Shown here: positions 15,529 through 24,600 of the stretch, piece by piece
Position numbering within the stretch: the stretch's first letter is position 1
How the letters are laid out: each line of letters begins with the position of its first letter
IMG/VR virus record: IMGVR_UViG_3300046514_000576
Location: 1-53,694 of that record
DNA from: a virus
Reading direction: 5' to 3' (one strand)
DNA: 53,694 nt
Program-made: the position numbers and the translations under genes
Notes under the pieces: generated by a model
Seen by the model: only the letters and a program-made list of their open reading frames with translations
What the model was told of the DNA's origin: nothing
Database searches by the model: none

Positions 15529-15887
15529 GGGTTGTTCTTGGCTGCAGCTTCAGCAGCCGCGCGCTTCGCCCGCATCTCGAGCACCGCGGGCCAGCGCTTC
15601 ATCGTCGCGGTGATCGCCGCCCGGTATGCCGTCGCGGTCTCCTCGTCGATCTCCTCGCCGTACAACTTGAAGATCTGCTGCGGCAGTCTCGGCTCCGGCG
15701 GCGGCTCGCCCGGTGCGTTCTGATGCGTCCAGATCATCGTGACGTCGAATCCCATGTCGCCGAGCGGCGCGTGTCCTGGTTGCGACGGGTGCGTCTGATC
15801 GATCGAGAGCAGGATCGGCCCGTCGGCGGTGATCGACGGGTGCTCGATTGTGCGTGCTGGAGTCATCGTGTGCGGCTTGTCGGCCAT
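15525..15887 (-). CDS. Hypothetical tail-fibre-associated protein
   Basis: The start ATG 15887 follows the preceding stop by 10 bases; its own stop overlaps the spike start. The 120-residue product contains IEHPSITADGPILLS and an acidic, helical second half (LPQQIFKLYGEEIDEE, YRAAITATMKRWP). The position between a fibre and a spike suggests an assembly factor or adaptor; no family is certain. Confidence 0.6.
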   Translation of the reverse strand: MADKPHTMTPARTIEHPSITADGPILLSIDQTHPSQPGHAPLGDMGFDVTMIWTHQNAPGEPPPEPRLPQQIFKLYGEEIDEETATAYRAAITATMKRWPAVLEMRAKRAAAEAAAKNNP

Positions 15888-15897
15888 CGTCTTCTCC

Positions 15898-17625
15898 CTA
15901 CAGGGTGCGGATCAGCATCCACCGAAAGATGCACGTCGCGGTCGCGTTCACTGCATTGTTGGAGTTGTCGCGCGAGGTGAACGTGATCGACCCGTTCGCG
16001 ACGACAGCCGTCACCTTCATCGTGGTCGTGTCGGCGCTCTCCAAGTGCACAAAGCAGCTGTGCGACGTCGCCGACGTTGGCACCGAGTTCGTCACGACGA
16101 CGGAGCTTGCGCCCGCTGCGAATGCACTGCGCCCGGACGCTTTGTTGATCGTCGCCGCGCCTGGCGTGCCGCTCGAGTCCGTGAACGGTAGCTGGAGCGT
16201 CTGCGTGCCGCCGGCCTGAACATCACCATTGAAGATCGTGGGGCCGCTCGAGTTGATGTGCGTGAACAGCGACGCGGAACCGATGTTCGAGACGAAGCCG
16301 CCGATCACACGCAGGATCGTGTAGTAGTTGCCGTCCGAAGCCTCGGACTGAAAATAACTCTCGGCGCCGTTGTAGCTGGTCGCGAAGCCCGCGACCGCCG
16401 GTCCAACCGAGGAAACCGTCGGCGGCATGAACAGACTCGGAACGCCGCCTGTGCCCGCGCCGATCACGAATTTGTTCACCCCGTTGCTCTGGAACAGGTG
16501 CAGCCGGTGCGACGAGGTGCCGTCGTCAGCAACCGCATTCACGATCGCCGATGCCGCACCCTGTACCGTGAGCGATCCTGCGCTCGTGCTCCAAACGGAA
16601 GCCGCCGCGCCCGTGATTGTGAGTGCTGCGCTCGAGGTCACCGATGCAGCGCCGGTGCTCGCGAGCGATAGCGCGCCGGTCAGCTGCGACAGACCGCCTG
16701 TGACGGTCGTCGTCGATCCTGAGTGCCCAATGTTGATTGTGAGCGCGCGAACCGTGCCGATCAGAATGTTGCCGGGGATACCCGTGCCCTGCGGCGTCCC
16801 GACCTCGACGATGGCGTTGCCGGAGTTCGCATTGCCCGTTCCGCCCGTGCCGCCGTCGCCCGATTGCAGCGTCGCAGGACCACCGCCGCCCGGGTTCTTC
16901 GCACCGCTACCCGCGCCGCCGGTGCCGCCGATCGTGGCCCCGACACCGCCAGTGCCACCGTCGGACACGCCGCTCGATGCGCCGCCGGGGCCACCGGTCG
17001 TATGGACCTGGAAGCCCGTGCTGCTCGCCGCTGCCGCCGCCGCCGTCATCGTCAGCGCGCCGTCGCCGGTGATGCCGGTCGATGCGGCGATCGTGAGTCC
17101 CGCATCGAAGTCGGCGAGCCCCGTGAAGATCGATGTCTCGTCGACCTGGAGCCCGCCCTTGACCTCGGTGGTCTGCCCCGAGCGCGAGAGCAGGATCGTC
17201 CCGGTCGCGTCGAATACCGTCGTGCCGGTGCCCGTGATCGAAACGGCGCCGCTCGTGACGCTGAATGCACCGCTGCACACGGTGTCGTGCGCGACGGTGA
17301 GCGATCCCTGGACGGTCGCAATCTGCCCGCTGCGCGATAGCGACATCGCGCCCGTCGCATCGAGCGTCAGTGTCCCGGTCGCCGTGATCGAGACGACGCC
17401 CGGCGCCGTATACGCAGGATTGATCTGCGGCGTCGGATATGCCGTCGTCGGATCGAGCAGCCCGCCAGCACCCGGGTTCCCCGTCGGTGCGCCGCCCGGT
17501 GGCGTGGCAGGCCGGAACTCGGTGCCGTTGTGCACCAGCGTCTGCCCCGTGGTCGCGCCGGAGATCCGGATCGCATCGAGCACGATCGCGAGGCCCGCGA
17601 CCGATCGGATGGCTTGGAAGTTCAT
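15898..17625 (-). CDS. Large tail-fibre protein with Thr/Gly/Ala repeats
   Basis: The 575-residue product starts at ATG 17625. It consists of repeating short beta units (for example SITATGTLTLDATGAMSLS and SITGTGTTVFDATGTILLS). A glycine-rich, almost collagen-like stretch follows at about 205-265 (GGTGGVGATIGGTGGAGSG). A C-terminal globular part ends NNAVNATATCIFRWMLIRTL. This composition is typical of trimeric tail fibres. It follows baseplate genes and precedes the spike, so it likely links the spike to the baseplate or binds the host directly. Confidence 0.7.
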   Translation of the reverse strand: MNFQAIRSVAGLAIVLDAIRISGATTGQTLVHNGTEFRPATPPGGAPTGNPGAGGLLDPTTAYPTPQINPAYTAPGVVSITATGTLTLDATGAMSLSRSGQIATVQGSLTVAHDTVCSGAFSVTSGAVSITGTGTTVFDATGTILLSRSGQTTEVKGGLQVDETSIFTGLADFDAGLTIAASTGITGDGALTMTAAAAAASSTGFQVHTTGGPGGASSGVSDGGTGGVGATIGGTGGAGSGAKNPGGGGPATLQSGDGGTGGTGNANSGNAIVEVGTPQGTGIPGNILIGTVRALTINIGHSGSTTTVTGGLSQLTGALSLASTGAASVTSSAALTITGAAASVWSTSAGSLTVQGAASAIVNAVADDGTSSHRLHLFQSNGVNKFVIGAGTGGVPSLFMPPTVSSVGPAVAGFATSYNGAESYFQSEASDGNYYTILRVIGGFVSNIGSASLFTHINSSGPTIFNGDVQAGGTQTLQLPFTDSSGTPGAATINKASGRSAFAAGASSVVVTNSVPTSATSHSCFVHLESADTTTMKVTAVVANGSITFTSRDNSNNAVNATATCIFRWMLIRTL

Positions 17626-17631
17626 GGTTCC

Positions 17632-18834
17632 TTAGAAGATGAACTGATCGGTTGCGGTCACTTCGATGTAGACGCCGGTGTTGCCGCCCCAGATCTTTGC
17701 GAAGTTCATCACCACGTACAGACCGCTCGAGTCGCACGAGAACACCATCGAGCGAGCGCCGTTGCCGTCGCCCGGATCCGGCGTGACGGCCGTGTACATC
17801 GTCGTGGTGTTGCCGGTGTAGATCGGCCCCGAGCTGAGCGATGCGAACGCGCCACCGATCGTCATCGACGAACTCGGCTCGGGGTACGTATGGCCGCCCT
17901 GGTCGGCCGCGATCAGCACCTCGATGCGCGCCTTGCGAAACCGCCAGTCGATCGAGCTGTCGAGCACGATGACCGACGAACTCGCACCCGTGTGCTTCAC
18001 GAGCTGCGCGAGCTGGATCCTGCCGCCCCAGCGCGAGGCCATCGGGGCATCGCTCGTGACATTGTCGATCAGGGTGTCGGGCTTGCCGAGCGTGCCCGGC
18101 GTGGTGCCGAACAGCGTGCCTGGAACGAGACCCTGCACGCGGTTCTGCGCGATCCATCCGCGCTGCCAGATCTGCGTGATGTTCGACTGCAGATACGTCG
18201 TGCCACTCGTGTATCCGCTTGGCGTCGTCAGATTCGCCAGCGGGATGCACCAGGCGGTCGACGTGTCTGCCGGCATCGACGGCGGCGCGAGGTGCGCGCC
18301 CGTCGCGACCACGAACGTCACCTGCGGCACCGTTTCGAGCGTCACCGTTTGCGTCGACACCTGCTCGCTGATCAGGCTCTTGGTGCGCCGCGCCGCGGAG
18401 ACCGATGTACCTCGCTGCACGACCGCGTACAGCAGATCGGCGCGCGTCGTTCCGAGCACGTTCGTCGGCACGAGACCCGAGAGTCCAAATCCCGGCGAAT
18501 GCACCGAGAGCAGCTCCTGGACCGAGCCGGTCGAGATCGCGTCGTTCGCTTGCGACACCGCGAAGCGCGCCGGGTTGCAGAGAAGCTTTCCAGCGCTCCC
18601 GCCAGTCCCCGGTCGGATCAGCAGGCCCGGCACGAACGCAGAGCCGCCCGCCTGATACTCATCCATCAGCGGAGTGACGATCTTCGAGTAACTGCTCGGC
18701 GAGATCGGCGCCGGGAACGCGAACACGGCTTCGGCCGCGAGACTGTCGGCGCTTGCTGCCGCGTCCGCGAGCCGCTGCATGTCGAGATCGGTCGCCGGGT
18801 TGCCGGCCGTGATGATTTCGCGAGGTCCACTCAT
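17632..18834 (-). CDS. Hypothetical tail/baseplate protein
   Basis: ATG 18834 overlaps the preceding TGA; 400 residues. The N-terminus (GPREIITAGNPATDLDMQRLADAA) is common among structural phage proteins next to fibres. The middle holds a helix-rich region and the C-terminal 120 residues are Ser/Thr/Gly-rich beta strands ending YIEVTATDQFIF. Probably a baseplate-to-fibre connector; no named family. Confidence 0.6.
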   Translation of the reverse strand: MSGPREIITAGNPATDLDMQRLADAAASADSLAAEAVFAFPAPISPSSYSKIVTPLMDEYQAGGSAFVPGLLIRPGTGGSAGKLLCNPARFAVSQANDAISTGSVQELLSVHSPGFGLSGLVPTNVLGTTRADLLYAVVQRGTSVSAARRTKSLISEQVSTQTVTLETVPQVTFVVATGAHLAPPSMPADTSTAWCIPLANLTTPSGYTSGTTYLQSNITQIWQRGWIAQNRVQGLVPGTLFGTTPGTLGKPDTLIDNVTSDAPMASRWGGRIQLAQLVKHTGASSSVIVLDSSIDWRFRKARIEVLIAADQGGHTYPEPSSSMTIGGAFASLSSGPIYTGNTTTMYTAVTPDPGDGNGARSMVFSCDSSGLYVVMNFAKIWGGNTGVYIEVTATDQFIF

Positions 18835-19685
18835 AACGCAGCTCCCAGCAACGGATCGATGAACAGCATCCAGCGCACCCCGCACATCCGGCGCGACTCG
18901 ACATCGACGAGCACCTGGTCGGCGACCGTTCCGTCGGACAGCGCGAAAAAACGTTCGTCCGCGGCGCCCCACGCCGACGGCGTCGGCACCGCGCCCCAGA
19001 AGTCGATCAGCGCATCACTCGCGCCCGTCAGGTCGAGCCCCGCCGAGCTGAAGTACATGCAGCCGACGTCGTCGCCGCCCGGAATCGCGATCCAGAACTC
19101 GGGGACGCTGTTCGCATAGGTCCAGCGCGCGCCGACGGTGCGGTTGAGGCTCTCGGGGTAGTCGGCCCACAGGCGCTGCGTGGTGCTCTGCCAGAACGCG
19201 GTCCACGGACACCCGCTGTTCGGATCCGCGGGCGCGAAGAAGATCTCGTCGACCGCCGGCTCAGCGAGCTCGATCGGCGTCTGCGTGAACCGCTCCACGA
19301 TCGCGCGCACGGCGTTCTCGATCGCGTTCGGCGTGAGAATCAACGGCGTCGCGAGCAGACGCGCGCGGTAGTCGCCGTCGGACTCGCTCGGCGCGCGCGG
19401 ACGCTGCAGCAGGGCGCCCCATTCGTCGTCGAGCCAGCGTCCTTCCGCGAGCCGCGGGGAGGCGAGCTGCTCGACCGTCTGCCCAATATGCGCCCACGCG
19501 TGGTTGGCCTGCGCGCCATACGCCTGGAGCAATGCGTCGCGGATCGGCGCCACGTCCTCGCGCGCCCATCCGGGGAGCATCGCGAGCACGTCGTCGAGCG
19601 TCGGCGCCGGTCGGTCCGAATGATCGAGCACGAGTTCGTCGTCGCTCGGATCGAGCGTGAGCGAATCGTCGTCGGGGATGATCAC
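18831..19685 (-). CDS. Tail protein I / YmfQ-like baseplate protein
   Basis: The start ATG 19685 gives 284 residues. Residues 30-130 follow the pattern of the YmfQ/tail-protein I group: DVLAMLPGWAREDVAPIRDA, a helical middle, then EWGALLQRPRAPSESDGDYR and LLATPLILTPNAIENAVRAI. The gene lies directly after the gpJ region, where tail protein I is expected in myoviruses. It would sit at the baseplate wedge and connect fibres. Confidence 0.65.
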   Translation of the reverse strand: MIIPDDDSLTLDPSDDELVLDHSDRPAPTLDDVLAMLPGWAREDVAPIRDALLQAYGAQANHAWAHIGQTVEQLASPRLAEGRWLDDEWGALLQRPRAPSESDGDYRARLLATPLILTPNAIENAVRAIVERFTQTPIELAEPAVDEIFFAPADPNSGCPWTAFWQSTTQRLWADYPESLNRTVGARWTYANSVPEFWIAIPGGDDVGCMYFSSAGLDLTGASDALIDFWGAVPTPSAWGAADERFFALSDGTVADQVLVDVESRRMCGVRWMLFIDPLLGAAL

Positions 19686-20203
19686 GGGAGCGTCATCCCG
19701 CTACCGCTCAGAAGCACGTTGCCCTGCATGTCGACGCCGCCCATGACGACGTCGCCGGTTTGCGCGACACGCAGCCGCCCCGTCGACACGTTGAGTCCGA
19801 CGTACGCCGGCGCCGACTGCTCGGCGAAGCCGCTGACGATCGACGGGATGACCCCGCCCGTGGCAACGCGCACTTTCGCGAGGGCGCTGCACGGCTCGAG
19901 CGCGACGCCGAGCCAGATGGGCACCGTGAGCGATCCAACGTATTTGCGCGCGTCGTAGCCCTGGGCGGCGACGACATTGCCCATCACGACGACGACGACA
20001 TCGCCCGGCACGAGCGAGGTTTGGGAGACCACGACGACGGTCGTGTACGAGACGCGCGAATACGTGAGGTACGCGCGCGAGAGAAACCGAACGACAGAAT
20101 TGAGCCATTGCCACGCCGGCAGCCCGAATTTGTTCGCCGCGCGCCCGCCGAAATCGGCGTCGAGCACGTCCTGATCGAGCGTCGTCGTTTGGCTGATCGT
20201 CAC
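19682..20203 (-). CDS. Hypothetical baseplate-associated protein
   Basis: The start ATG 20203 overlaps the gpJ stop; 173 residues. The product is rich in Val beta strands (YTTVVVVSQTSLVPGDVVVV, KVRVATGGVIPSIV) and ends in short Gly-rich turns, fitting a small beta-barrel structural protein. Located between gpJ and gpI. Confidence 0.6.
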   Translation of the reverse strand: MTISQTTTLDQDVLDADFGGRAANKFGLPAWQWLNSVVRFLSRAYLTYSRVSYTTVVVVSQTSLVPGDVVVVVMGNVVAAQGYDARKYVGSLTVPIWLGVALEPCSALAKVRVATGGVIPSIVSGFAEQSAPAYVGLNVSTGRLRVAQTGDVVMGGVDMQGNVLLSGSGMTLP

Positions 20204-21390
20204 AGTGTCCTCGGTCCCGCGATGGCGATTTGGATCGACGCCGGCGTCACGACGTAGCGATTGAGCGCGACGACGGACCCGTACGCGGAATCCGCCGGGC
20301 GCTGGACGTTCGCGCTCGGTGCCGAGAGCGCGCAGTCCTGCGCTTCCGCGGATGCCGAGAGCATCGCGGCCTCGATGCGGTTCACGTAGTACTCGTCGGG
20401 CGCTGGTCGCTCACTCGTGAAATAGCGCGTGATCGCGGCGATCGCCGCCGTTTGCAGCGCCGTGGTGTTGTAGTTCGCGACCGGGCGCGCCATATAGAGC
20501 GTGCCCGTCACCGCGACGACGACGACGTTGTACTGCCGGATCAGTGCCGGAACACCGAAGCCGCGCACGTCCAGCAGCGCGGTCGAGATCGCGTTCGCGA
20601 GCGCCGCCGGCAACGCATAATTCGCATCGCCCGCGTACACGACGATCGTTCCGTCGAGCGGCTCGATGATGGTCGCGAATGCGACACCCGGCACGGCGAG
20701 CACCGCCGCGAGCACGGCGCGACGCACGCCGAGCACGCGCGTGTCGTTGATCGCGATCTGCTTCAATCGCGCGCGATACGTCTCGTCATCCTCGATCGGC
20801 GCGCCGCCACCAATCTGCTGTGACGTTGGCGGCGGACCGCTGAGCGGTGGCGTCGGCACGTACAGCGTCCACGACGTGTCGGGCAGCGGATCGAGGATCT
20901 TCGTGACCGCGCTGAGCGCGACGTTGCCCGAATACCCGGTCTGCACGGCTTGGATCGGGACCGCGACGCCCGTCGTGACGCCCGAACCGACGGCGACGTC
21001 GACGAGCGATTGAAACAGCACCGCAGGGGAATTGTTCGCGGGCGGCACTTGGAAGCGCGAGCCAGCAGGAATCACCGTGGCGCCCGTGTTCGTGCGCTGC
21101 AGGAAAGCATTGCCGACCGCCGCGACGTCGAGTTTGCGCGGCTGCGCGAACAGGTCGTTCCCGATCAGATCGAGTTCGTCGTCGACGGCACTCGAGAGGC
21201 GCGAGCCCGCGATGCGATCGGCAGTCGTGCGAGTCAGGCGCAGCAGCAGCCCCACCATCGCCGACAGCAACGTGTCGTTGCGCGAGCCTGGGTTCAGGTT
21301 GACGGCGCCGGTACCGCCGGGATCGAGCGCCGTGCGGTAGACGCCCTGGCCGGTCTGCACGAGTTCCGACGCCGTCGGTAGATCAGCCAT
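20200..21390 (-). CDS. Baseplate J / gp47 family protein
   Basis: The 396-residue product starts at ATG 21390. The order of segments matches baseplate J: N-terminal helices, LSSAVDDELDLIGNDLF, AFLQRTNTGATVIPAGSRF with an extended beta region, then DDETYRARL with a following helix, VLAAVLAVPGVAFATI, and a C-terminal part with TALLDVRGFGVPAL and ITRYFTSERPAPDEY. Baseplate J forms the wedge ring that joins the hub to peripheral parts. The gp25-like gene upstream overlaps it by 8 bases, as usual. Confidence 0.85.
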   Translation of the reverse strand: MADLPTASELVQTGQGVYRTALDPGGTGAVNLNPGSRNDTLLSAMVGLLLRLTRTTADRIAGSRLSSAVDDELDLIGNDLFAQPRKLDVAAVGNAFLQRTNTGATVIPAGSRFQVPPANNSPAVLFQSLVDVAVGSGVTTGVAVPIQAVQTGYSGNVALSAVTKILDPLPDTSWTLYVPTPPLSGPPPTSQQIGGGAPIEDDETYRARLKQIAINDTRVLGVRRAVLAAVLAVPGVAFATIIEPLDGTIVVYAGDANYALPAALANAISTALLDVRGFGVPALIRQYNVVVVAVTGTLYMARPVANYNTTALQTAAIAAITRYFTSERPAPDEYYVNRIEAAMLSASAEAQDCALSAPSANVQRPADSAYGSVVALNRYVVTPASIQIAIAGPRTL

Positions 21391-22051
21391 GGACGGTCAC
21401 CGGAAGGTTCGTGTTGAGCGCGCGCGGCGTGACGTTCGCGTTGACCGACCATTCGCCCGTCGTCGCGATCGTGATCGGGGCGTCGATCGACTTCACGCGC
21501 GGGTCCTTGCCAGACTCGCGCTTGATCTTTGCGGTCATCTCGCCGAGGTCCGTTCCGGGGCCGTTCACGTCGGAGTCGAGCCCCGCGCCACGCGTCGGGC
21601 GATGGATCAACTCGCCGGGCTCGGTGAGCCAGATAGCGACGAGATCTTCCTGGAGGCAGCGACGCCCGCGGATCGTCGGGATATCGCCCGACGCATCGAG
21701 CGCATCCGCGAGCCAGTCGATATCGACGCCGAACGCTTCCGCCTCGGGGTCATCGAGCGGGGCTTCGGCCGTCACTTGCGGCAGCGGCGATACGAACGAG
21801 ACGAGCACGGTCCCGGTGACGCTGGCGGCAGCGAGCACGTAGACCACGCGTTCGAGCAGCGCTTCGGACAGTGCGAGTTCCGCCGACGCAGTGCCGGTGG
21901 TCCACGCGCGTGTGACCGTGACGAGCGTTCCGACGCCATCCTGACGCGTGAGCGTGTACGTCGCCGCGGTCGCGATCCCGCCGAACGTTGCATCGAACGC
22001 CGTGGCGAGCCGGTATGGCGACCGCGCGTAGACCTGCACAAACGCCGTCAT
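21383..22051 (-). CDS. gp25/gpW-like baseplate wedge protein with extra N-terminal domain
   Basis: ATG 22051 gives 222 residues. The C-terminal 110 residues fit gp25/gpW: LQEDLVAIWLTEPGELIHRP, RGAGLDS, then KIKRESGKDPRVKSIDAPITI. The N-terminal 95 residues are an additional beta domain (FVQVYARSPYRLATAF, ATYTLTRQDGVGTLVTVTRA) not present in the usual short gp25. The gene precedes gpJ as in other contractile systems. It contributes to the sheath-initiating wedge. Confidence 0.75.
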   Translation of the reverse strand: MTAFVQVYARSPYRLATAFDATFGGIATAATYTLTRQDGVGTLVTVTRAWTTGTASAELALSEALLERVVYVLAAASVTGTVLVSFVSPLPQVTAEAPLDDPEAEAFGVDIDWLADALDASGDIPTIRGRRCLQEDLVAIWLTEPGELIHRPTRGAGLDSDVNGPGTDLGEMTAKIKRESGKDPRVKSIDAPITIATTGEWSVNANVTPRALNTNLPVTVHG

Positions 22052-22551
22052 GACGCCTCGGGGATCGGGACCACGAGGCCCGGATAGAGCTGGTCATCGC
22101 GGATGCCGAGTTCGTTCGCACGCGACGCGTCGCCCATCGTTTCACGCGCGATCGACTCGAGCGTGTCGCCGGGGCGGACTTCGTAAATTCGCATGGTGCG
22201 TCGGGTGCGTTTTCGGGCTTCGGCGCGGATCGTTCGGAGCTGGTCGGCGATGTCGTTGAGGTCGGAGAGCGTCTGCTGCTGCGCCTGCCACCAATGCACC
22301 AGGGCGTCGATGGCGCCACTCGGTACGGCCGCAGCGTCCGCGGTCGACTCGATCAGCGCGTATGCGTCGGCAACGACGTCCTGCGCGGCCTTCGCGGCGG
22401 AGATGACCCGCGCCGCGGCTTGCGGCACCTGGCCGACCTGCGCGCGCTCGAGCGAGGTCGCGAGATCCTGGAGCGTCGCGAGCGCTGCGTCGACGACGTC
22501 GATCGCCGCAACCAACGACGTGAACGTGTCGCGATCGCCCTCGAAGCTCAC
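22048..22551 (-). CDS. LysM-domain baseplate protein
   Basis: The start GTG 22551 overlaps the preceding stop; 167 residues. Residues 1-115 are helical (VDAALATLQDLATSLERAQ and others). The C-terminal 50 residues are a LysM domain (IYEVRPGDTLESIARETMG, then NELGIRDDQLYPGLVVPIP). In contractile phages a LysM protein lies near the hub and helps attach the spike or binds peptidoglycan. Confidence 0.75.
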   Translation of the reverse strand: MSFEGDRDTFTSLVAAIDVVDAALATLQDLATSLERAQVGQVPQAAARVISAAKAAQDVVADAYALIESTADAAAVPSGAIDALVHWWQAQQQTLSDLNDIADQLRTIRAEARKRTRRTMRIYEVRPGDTLESIARETMGDASRANELGIRDDQLYPGLVVPIPEAS

Positions 22552-23108
22552 GAGAGGTGCTCCGCGAGTGCCGCGCGATCAGCCGCGAGCGTCGCGCGGA
22601 TCTGCGCCGCGAGATCGGAGGTGTCCTGCCGCTGCTCGCGCGGCTGATCGACATACAGCGGCTCGGGACCCTCCGAGATCTCGAACGTCAGTTCGTACGT
22701 GATCTCGTACTGCGATTCCTCGCCGAACTTCGCGTCCGACATGATGCCGTGGCGCGTGTCCTCGGCCCACGTGATCTTCACGGGGTTGCAGCGCACTCGA
22801 ATTGCTTCGAGCAACTGCCGCATCGCGCGTGCGTGTGGAACGCCCGTCGCGCCGCCAGCCTGAACGTACAGGTGATCGCGAAACGCGCCCTTCACGACCA
22901 TCGGTCGGTGCGTCGCCTGGCGCACCTGATAGATCGGTTTCTTCTTGCCAGGGAGCCGCACCGTTTCCATTTCGACGGCGCCACCGGACTCGAAGCCCGC
23001 GAATGCGCGCGGCAGCGCGTGCGGGAGATCGGGGCCCGACAGCTCGACGCGCTGTGGATCGGTCGCGATGTCCTCTTCGATCACGAAAGAGCCGAGATCG
23101 TCAGACAT
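22548..23108 (-). CDS. Hypothetical baseplate/tail protein
   Basis: The start ATG 23108 lies 23 bases past the shared element B. The 186-residue product has beta-rich segments (SFVIEEDIATDPQRVELSG, MVVKGAFRDHLYVQAGGATG, YEITYELTFEISEG) and a helical end. It is in the position of a hub accessory preceding the LysM gene. No named family. Confidence 0.6.
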   Translation of the reverse strand: MSDDLGSFVIEEDIATDPQRVELSGPDLPHALPRAFAGFESGGAVEMETVRLPGKKKPIYQVRQATHRPMVVKGAFRDHLYVQAGGATGVPHARAMRQLLEAIRVRCNPVKITWAEDTRHGIMSDAKFGEESQYEITYELTFEISEGPEPLYVDQPREQRQDTSDLAAQIRATLAADRAALAEHLS

Positions 23109-23129
23109 GGCGCGGTGTTGCGGTGCGAA

Positions 23130-23158
23130 TTGTGCTGGAGCTCTTTGGTGATTACGCT
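23130..23158 (+). promoter_or_regulatory. Shared element B, promoter-like, before the lipoprotein gene
   Basis: GTGCTGGAGCTCTTTGG (23132-23148) is nearly identical to copy A at 8082. Around it TTGTGC (23130-23135) and TACGCT (23153-23158) are 17 bases apart, a plausible -35/-10. Transcription would begin a few bases before the ATG at 23168, so the mRNA would be almost leaderless. Confidence 0.5.
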
Positions 23159-23167
23159 GTTCGAACG

Positions 23168-23365
23168 ATGAAAACGCTACTGCTCGCGACGTTCGTTCTT
23201 GCGCTCACTTCACTCGCCGCCTGCGATTCCTCGGCGCCCGATCCGGACGCTGGCCTCGATGTCGCGGCGGTTGCCGACGGTAGCGATGCAGTGCCGATTG
23301 CACCCGCGTGCCAGTTCGGGACCGTCTGCATGGAATTCGGCGACGCCGGCGCGGGCTCGCAGTAG
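23168..23365 (+). CDS. Small lipoprotein gene inserted against the operon (moron-like)
   Basis: The only rightward gene inside the leftward late operon. The 65-residue product opens with a classical lipoprotein signal: MKTLLLATFVLALTSLAAC with lipobox LAAC, then Ser, Asp and Ala-rich sequence. Mature length is about 46 residues, short and acidic, with two further Cys. It ends one base before the next convergent gene and carries its own promoter-like element. Independent transcription and a surface-exposed lipoprotein are typical of phage morons that modify the lysogen, for example by blocking superinfection; that role is inference. Confidence 0.7.
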   Translation: MKTLLLATFVLALTSLAACDSSAPDPDAGLDVAAVADGSDAVPIAPACQFGTVCMEFGDAGAGSQ

Positions 23366-23366
23366 C

Positions 23367-23699
23367 TCAGAGGATCGCGCCCGCGATCGAATGGTGCGCC
23401 GCCGCGGGACCCGTGGGCGTCGTGCCGGCCGGTGACGACGTGTCGTACGTCTGAATCCCGCTCCACGCGTTCGGCCCCGTCGCTTCGAACACGATGTCTG
23501 CGACGGCGTTCGCCTGGATGTACGTCACGATGCCGCCGGCGATGCCAAAACACATCGCGCGCATCTTCGTGCGCAATGGAAACGGCGTCGTTTCGGCGGC
23601 AATGAACGCCGCGAGCGCCGAATCGGCTGCGAGCAGCGAATCGTAAATAGCTTTCGCCATCCCGGTGCTGCAATCGGAGGCTCCAACGATCATCGCCAT
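23367..23699 (-). CDS. Hypothetical tail protein
   Basis: The start ATG 23699 gives 110 residues with helical N-terminal (GMAKAIYDSLLAADSALAAF) and a Gly/Ala/Thr-rich end. It lies directly after the gpV-like spike gene, so it may associate with the tail tip. Its stop is one base from the convergent lipoprotein stop. Confidence 0.55.
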   Translation of the reverse strand: MAMIVGASDCSTGMAKAIYDSLLAADSALAAFIAAETTPFPLRTKMRAMCFGIAGGIVTYIQANAVADIVFEATGPNAWSGIQTYDTSSPAGTTPTGPAAAHHSIAGAIL

Positions 23700-23703
23700 C
23701 GCG

Positions 23704-24600
23704 TCACCCGCTCTTGAAGATCGTCGACGCGGCGGGCGTCGCCGGAACGTCGTCGTCGCTCACGCTCGACGCGGTCTCTGATCCGGTCAGTGGTCCGGGC
23801 GTCAGGACTGCCTCACCCGAGACGCTCAAGCCGCCGCCCCATGAAAAGATGCTGCCGACGTCGGTCACGAGCTTGTTCACCTGCGTCTTGAGGTCATTCG
23901 TCAGCGTGCGGTTCTTGTCCAGCGCGGTGCGCAGGTCGTCCCAATTCTGAAACGCGAACTTCGTGTTGGATGCCGTGTCTCCCGCCGACACGACCTGCCC
24001 CGACTTCGGAACCAGCGTGATGTCGCCATCGAGATTCACCGTGACGACCGATCCGCCCGCCGTGATCGTGACCTTTTTTCCGCTTCCGACGACGGTGATC
24101 GATACATTGCCCTTCGATGTCGTGACGACGATGTCTTTGTCGTCCGCCGTCGTCGCGATCTCGATGTCGTCCTTGCTCGACTCGAGGCGAAGCTTGCGCT
24201 GCGTGTAGAGGCCGTCCTTCGCGCTATCGCCGAATGCCCATGCGGGCACGCGATCGGCGTCGCCGCCCTCCCCGTGGATCATGATCGGAACGCCCGGCCC
24301 GTCGGTGTCGCGCCCTCGAAGGATCACGCACGTGTCGCCATCCTTCGGGATCGCGAACAGGATGCCGCCGGGGAAGTGCAGACGCGCCTGGCCGGGCATG
24401 TCCGTCAGCTCGTCAACGTACTGGACCCATGCGTCTTTCGTGTCCTGGCGGTCGACGAGGTCGCCGCCGTCCGCGTTGTGCGCCTTGGCGAGAAACACTT
24501 CGCCCATGTCGCGGATCCCCGCGATCGCACGAATCACCGCACCCGTCAGCATCTCGCGCAGCGCTGATGCGGCGGCGGCAGTGCGACGGATTGCGGACAT
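23704..24600 (-). CDS. Baseplate assembly protein V (tail spike tip)
   Basis: The 298-residue product starts at ATG 24600. Residues 40-125 look like the gpV OB-fold (QARLHFPGGILFAIPKDGDT, CVILRGRDTDGPGVPIMIHG). A triple-stranded beta-helix section follows with repeats (IEIATTADDKDIVVTTSKGN, VSITVVGSGKKVTITAGG). gpV pierces the outer membrane. The gene follows gpD as expected. Confidence 0.8.
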   Translation of the reverse strand: MSAIRRTAAAASALREMLTGAVIRAIAGIRDMGEVFLAKAHNADGGDLVDRQDTKDAWVQYVDELTDMPGQARLHFPGGILFAIPKDGDTCVILRGRDTDGPGVPIMIHGEGGDADRVPAWAFGDSAKDGLYTQRKLRLESSKDDIEIATTADDKDIVVTTSKGNVSITVVGSGKKVTITAGGSVVTVNLDGDITLVPKSGQVVSAGDTASNTKFAFQNWDDLRTALDKNRTLTNDLKTQVNKLVTDVGSIFSWGGGLSVSGEAVLTPGPLTGSETASSVSDDDVPATPAASTIFKSG

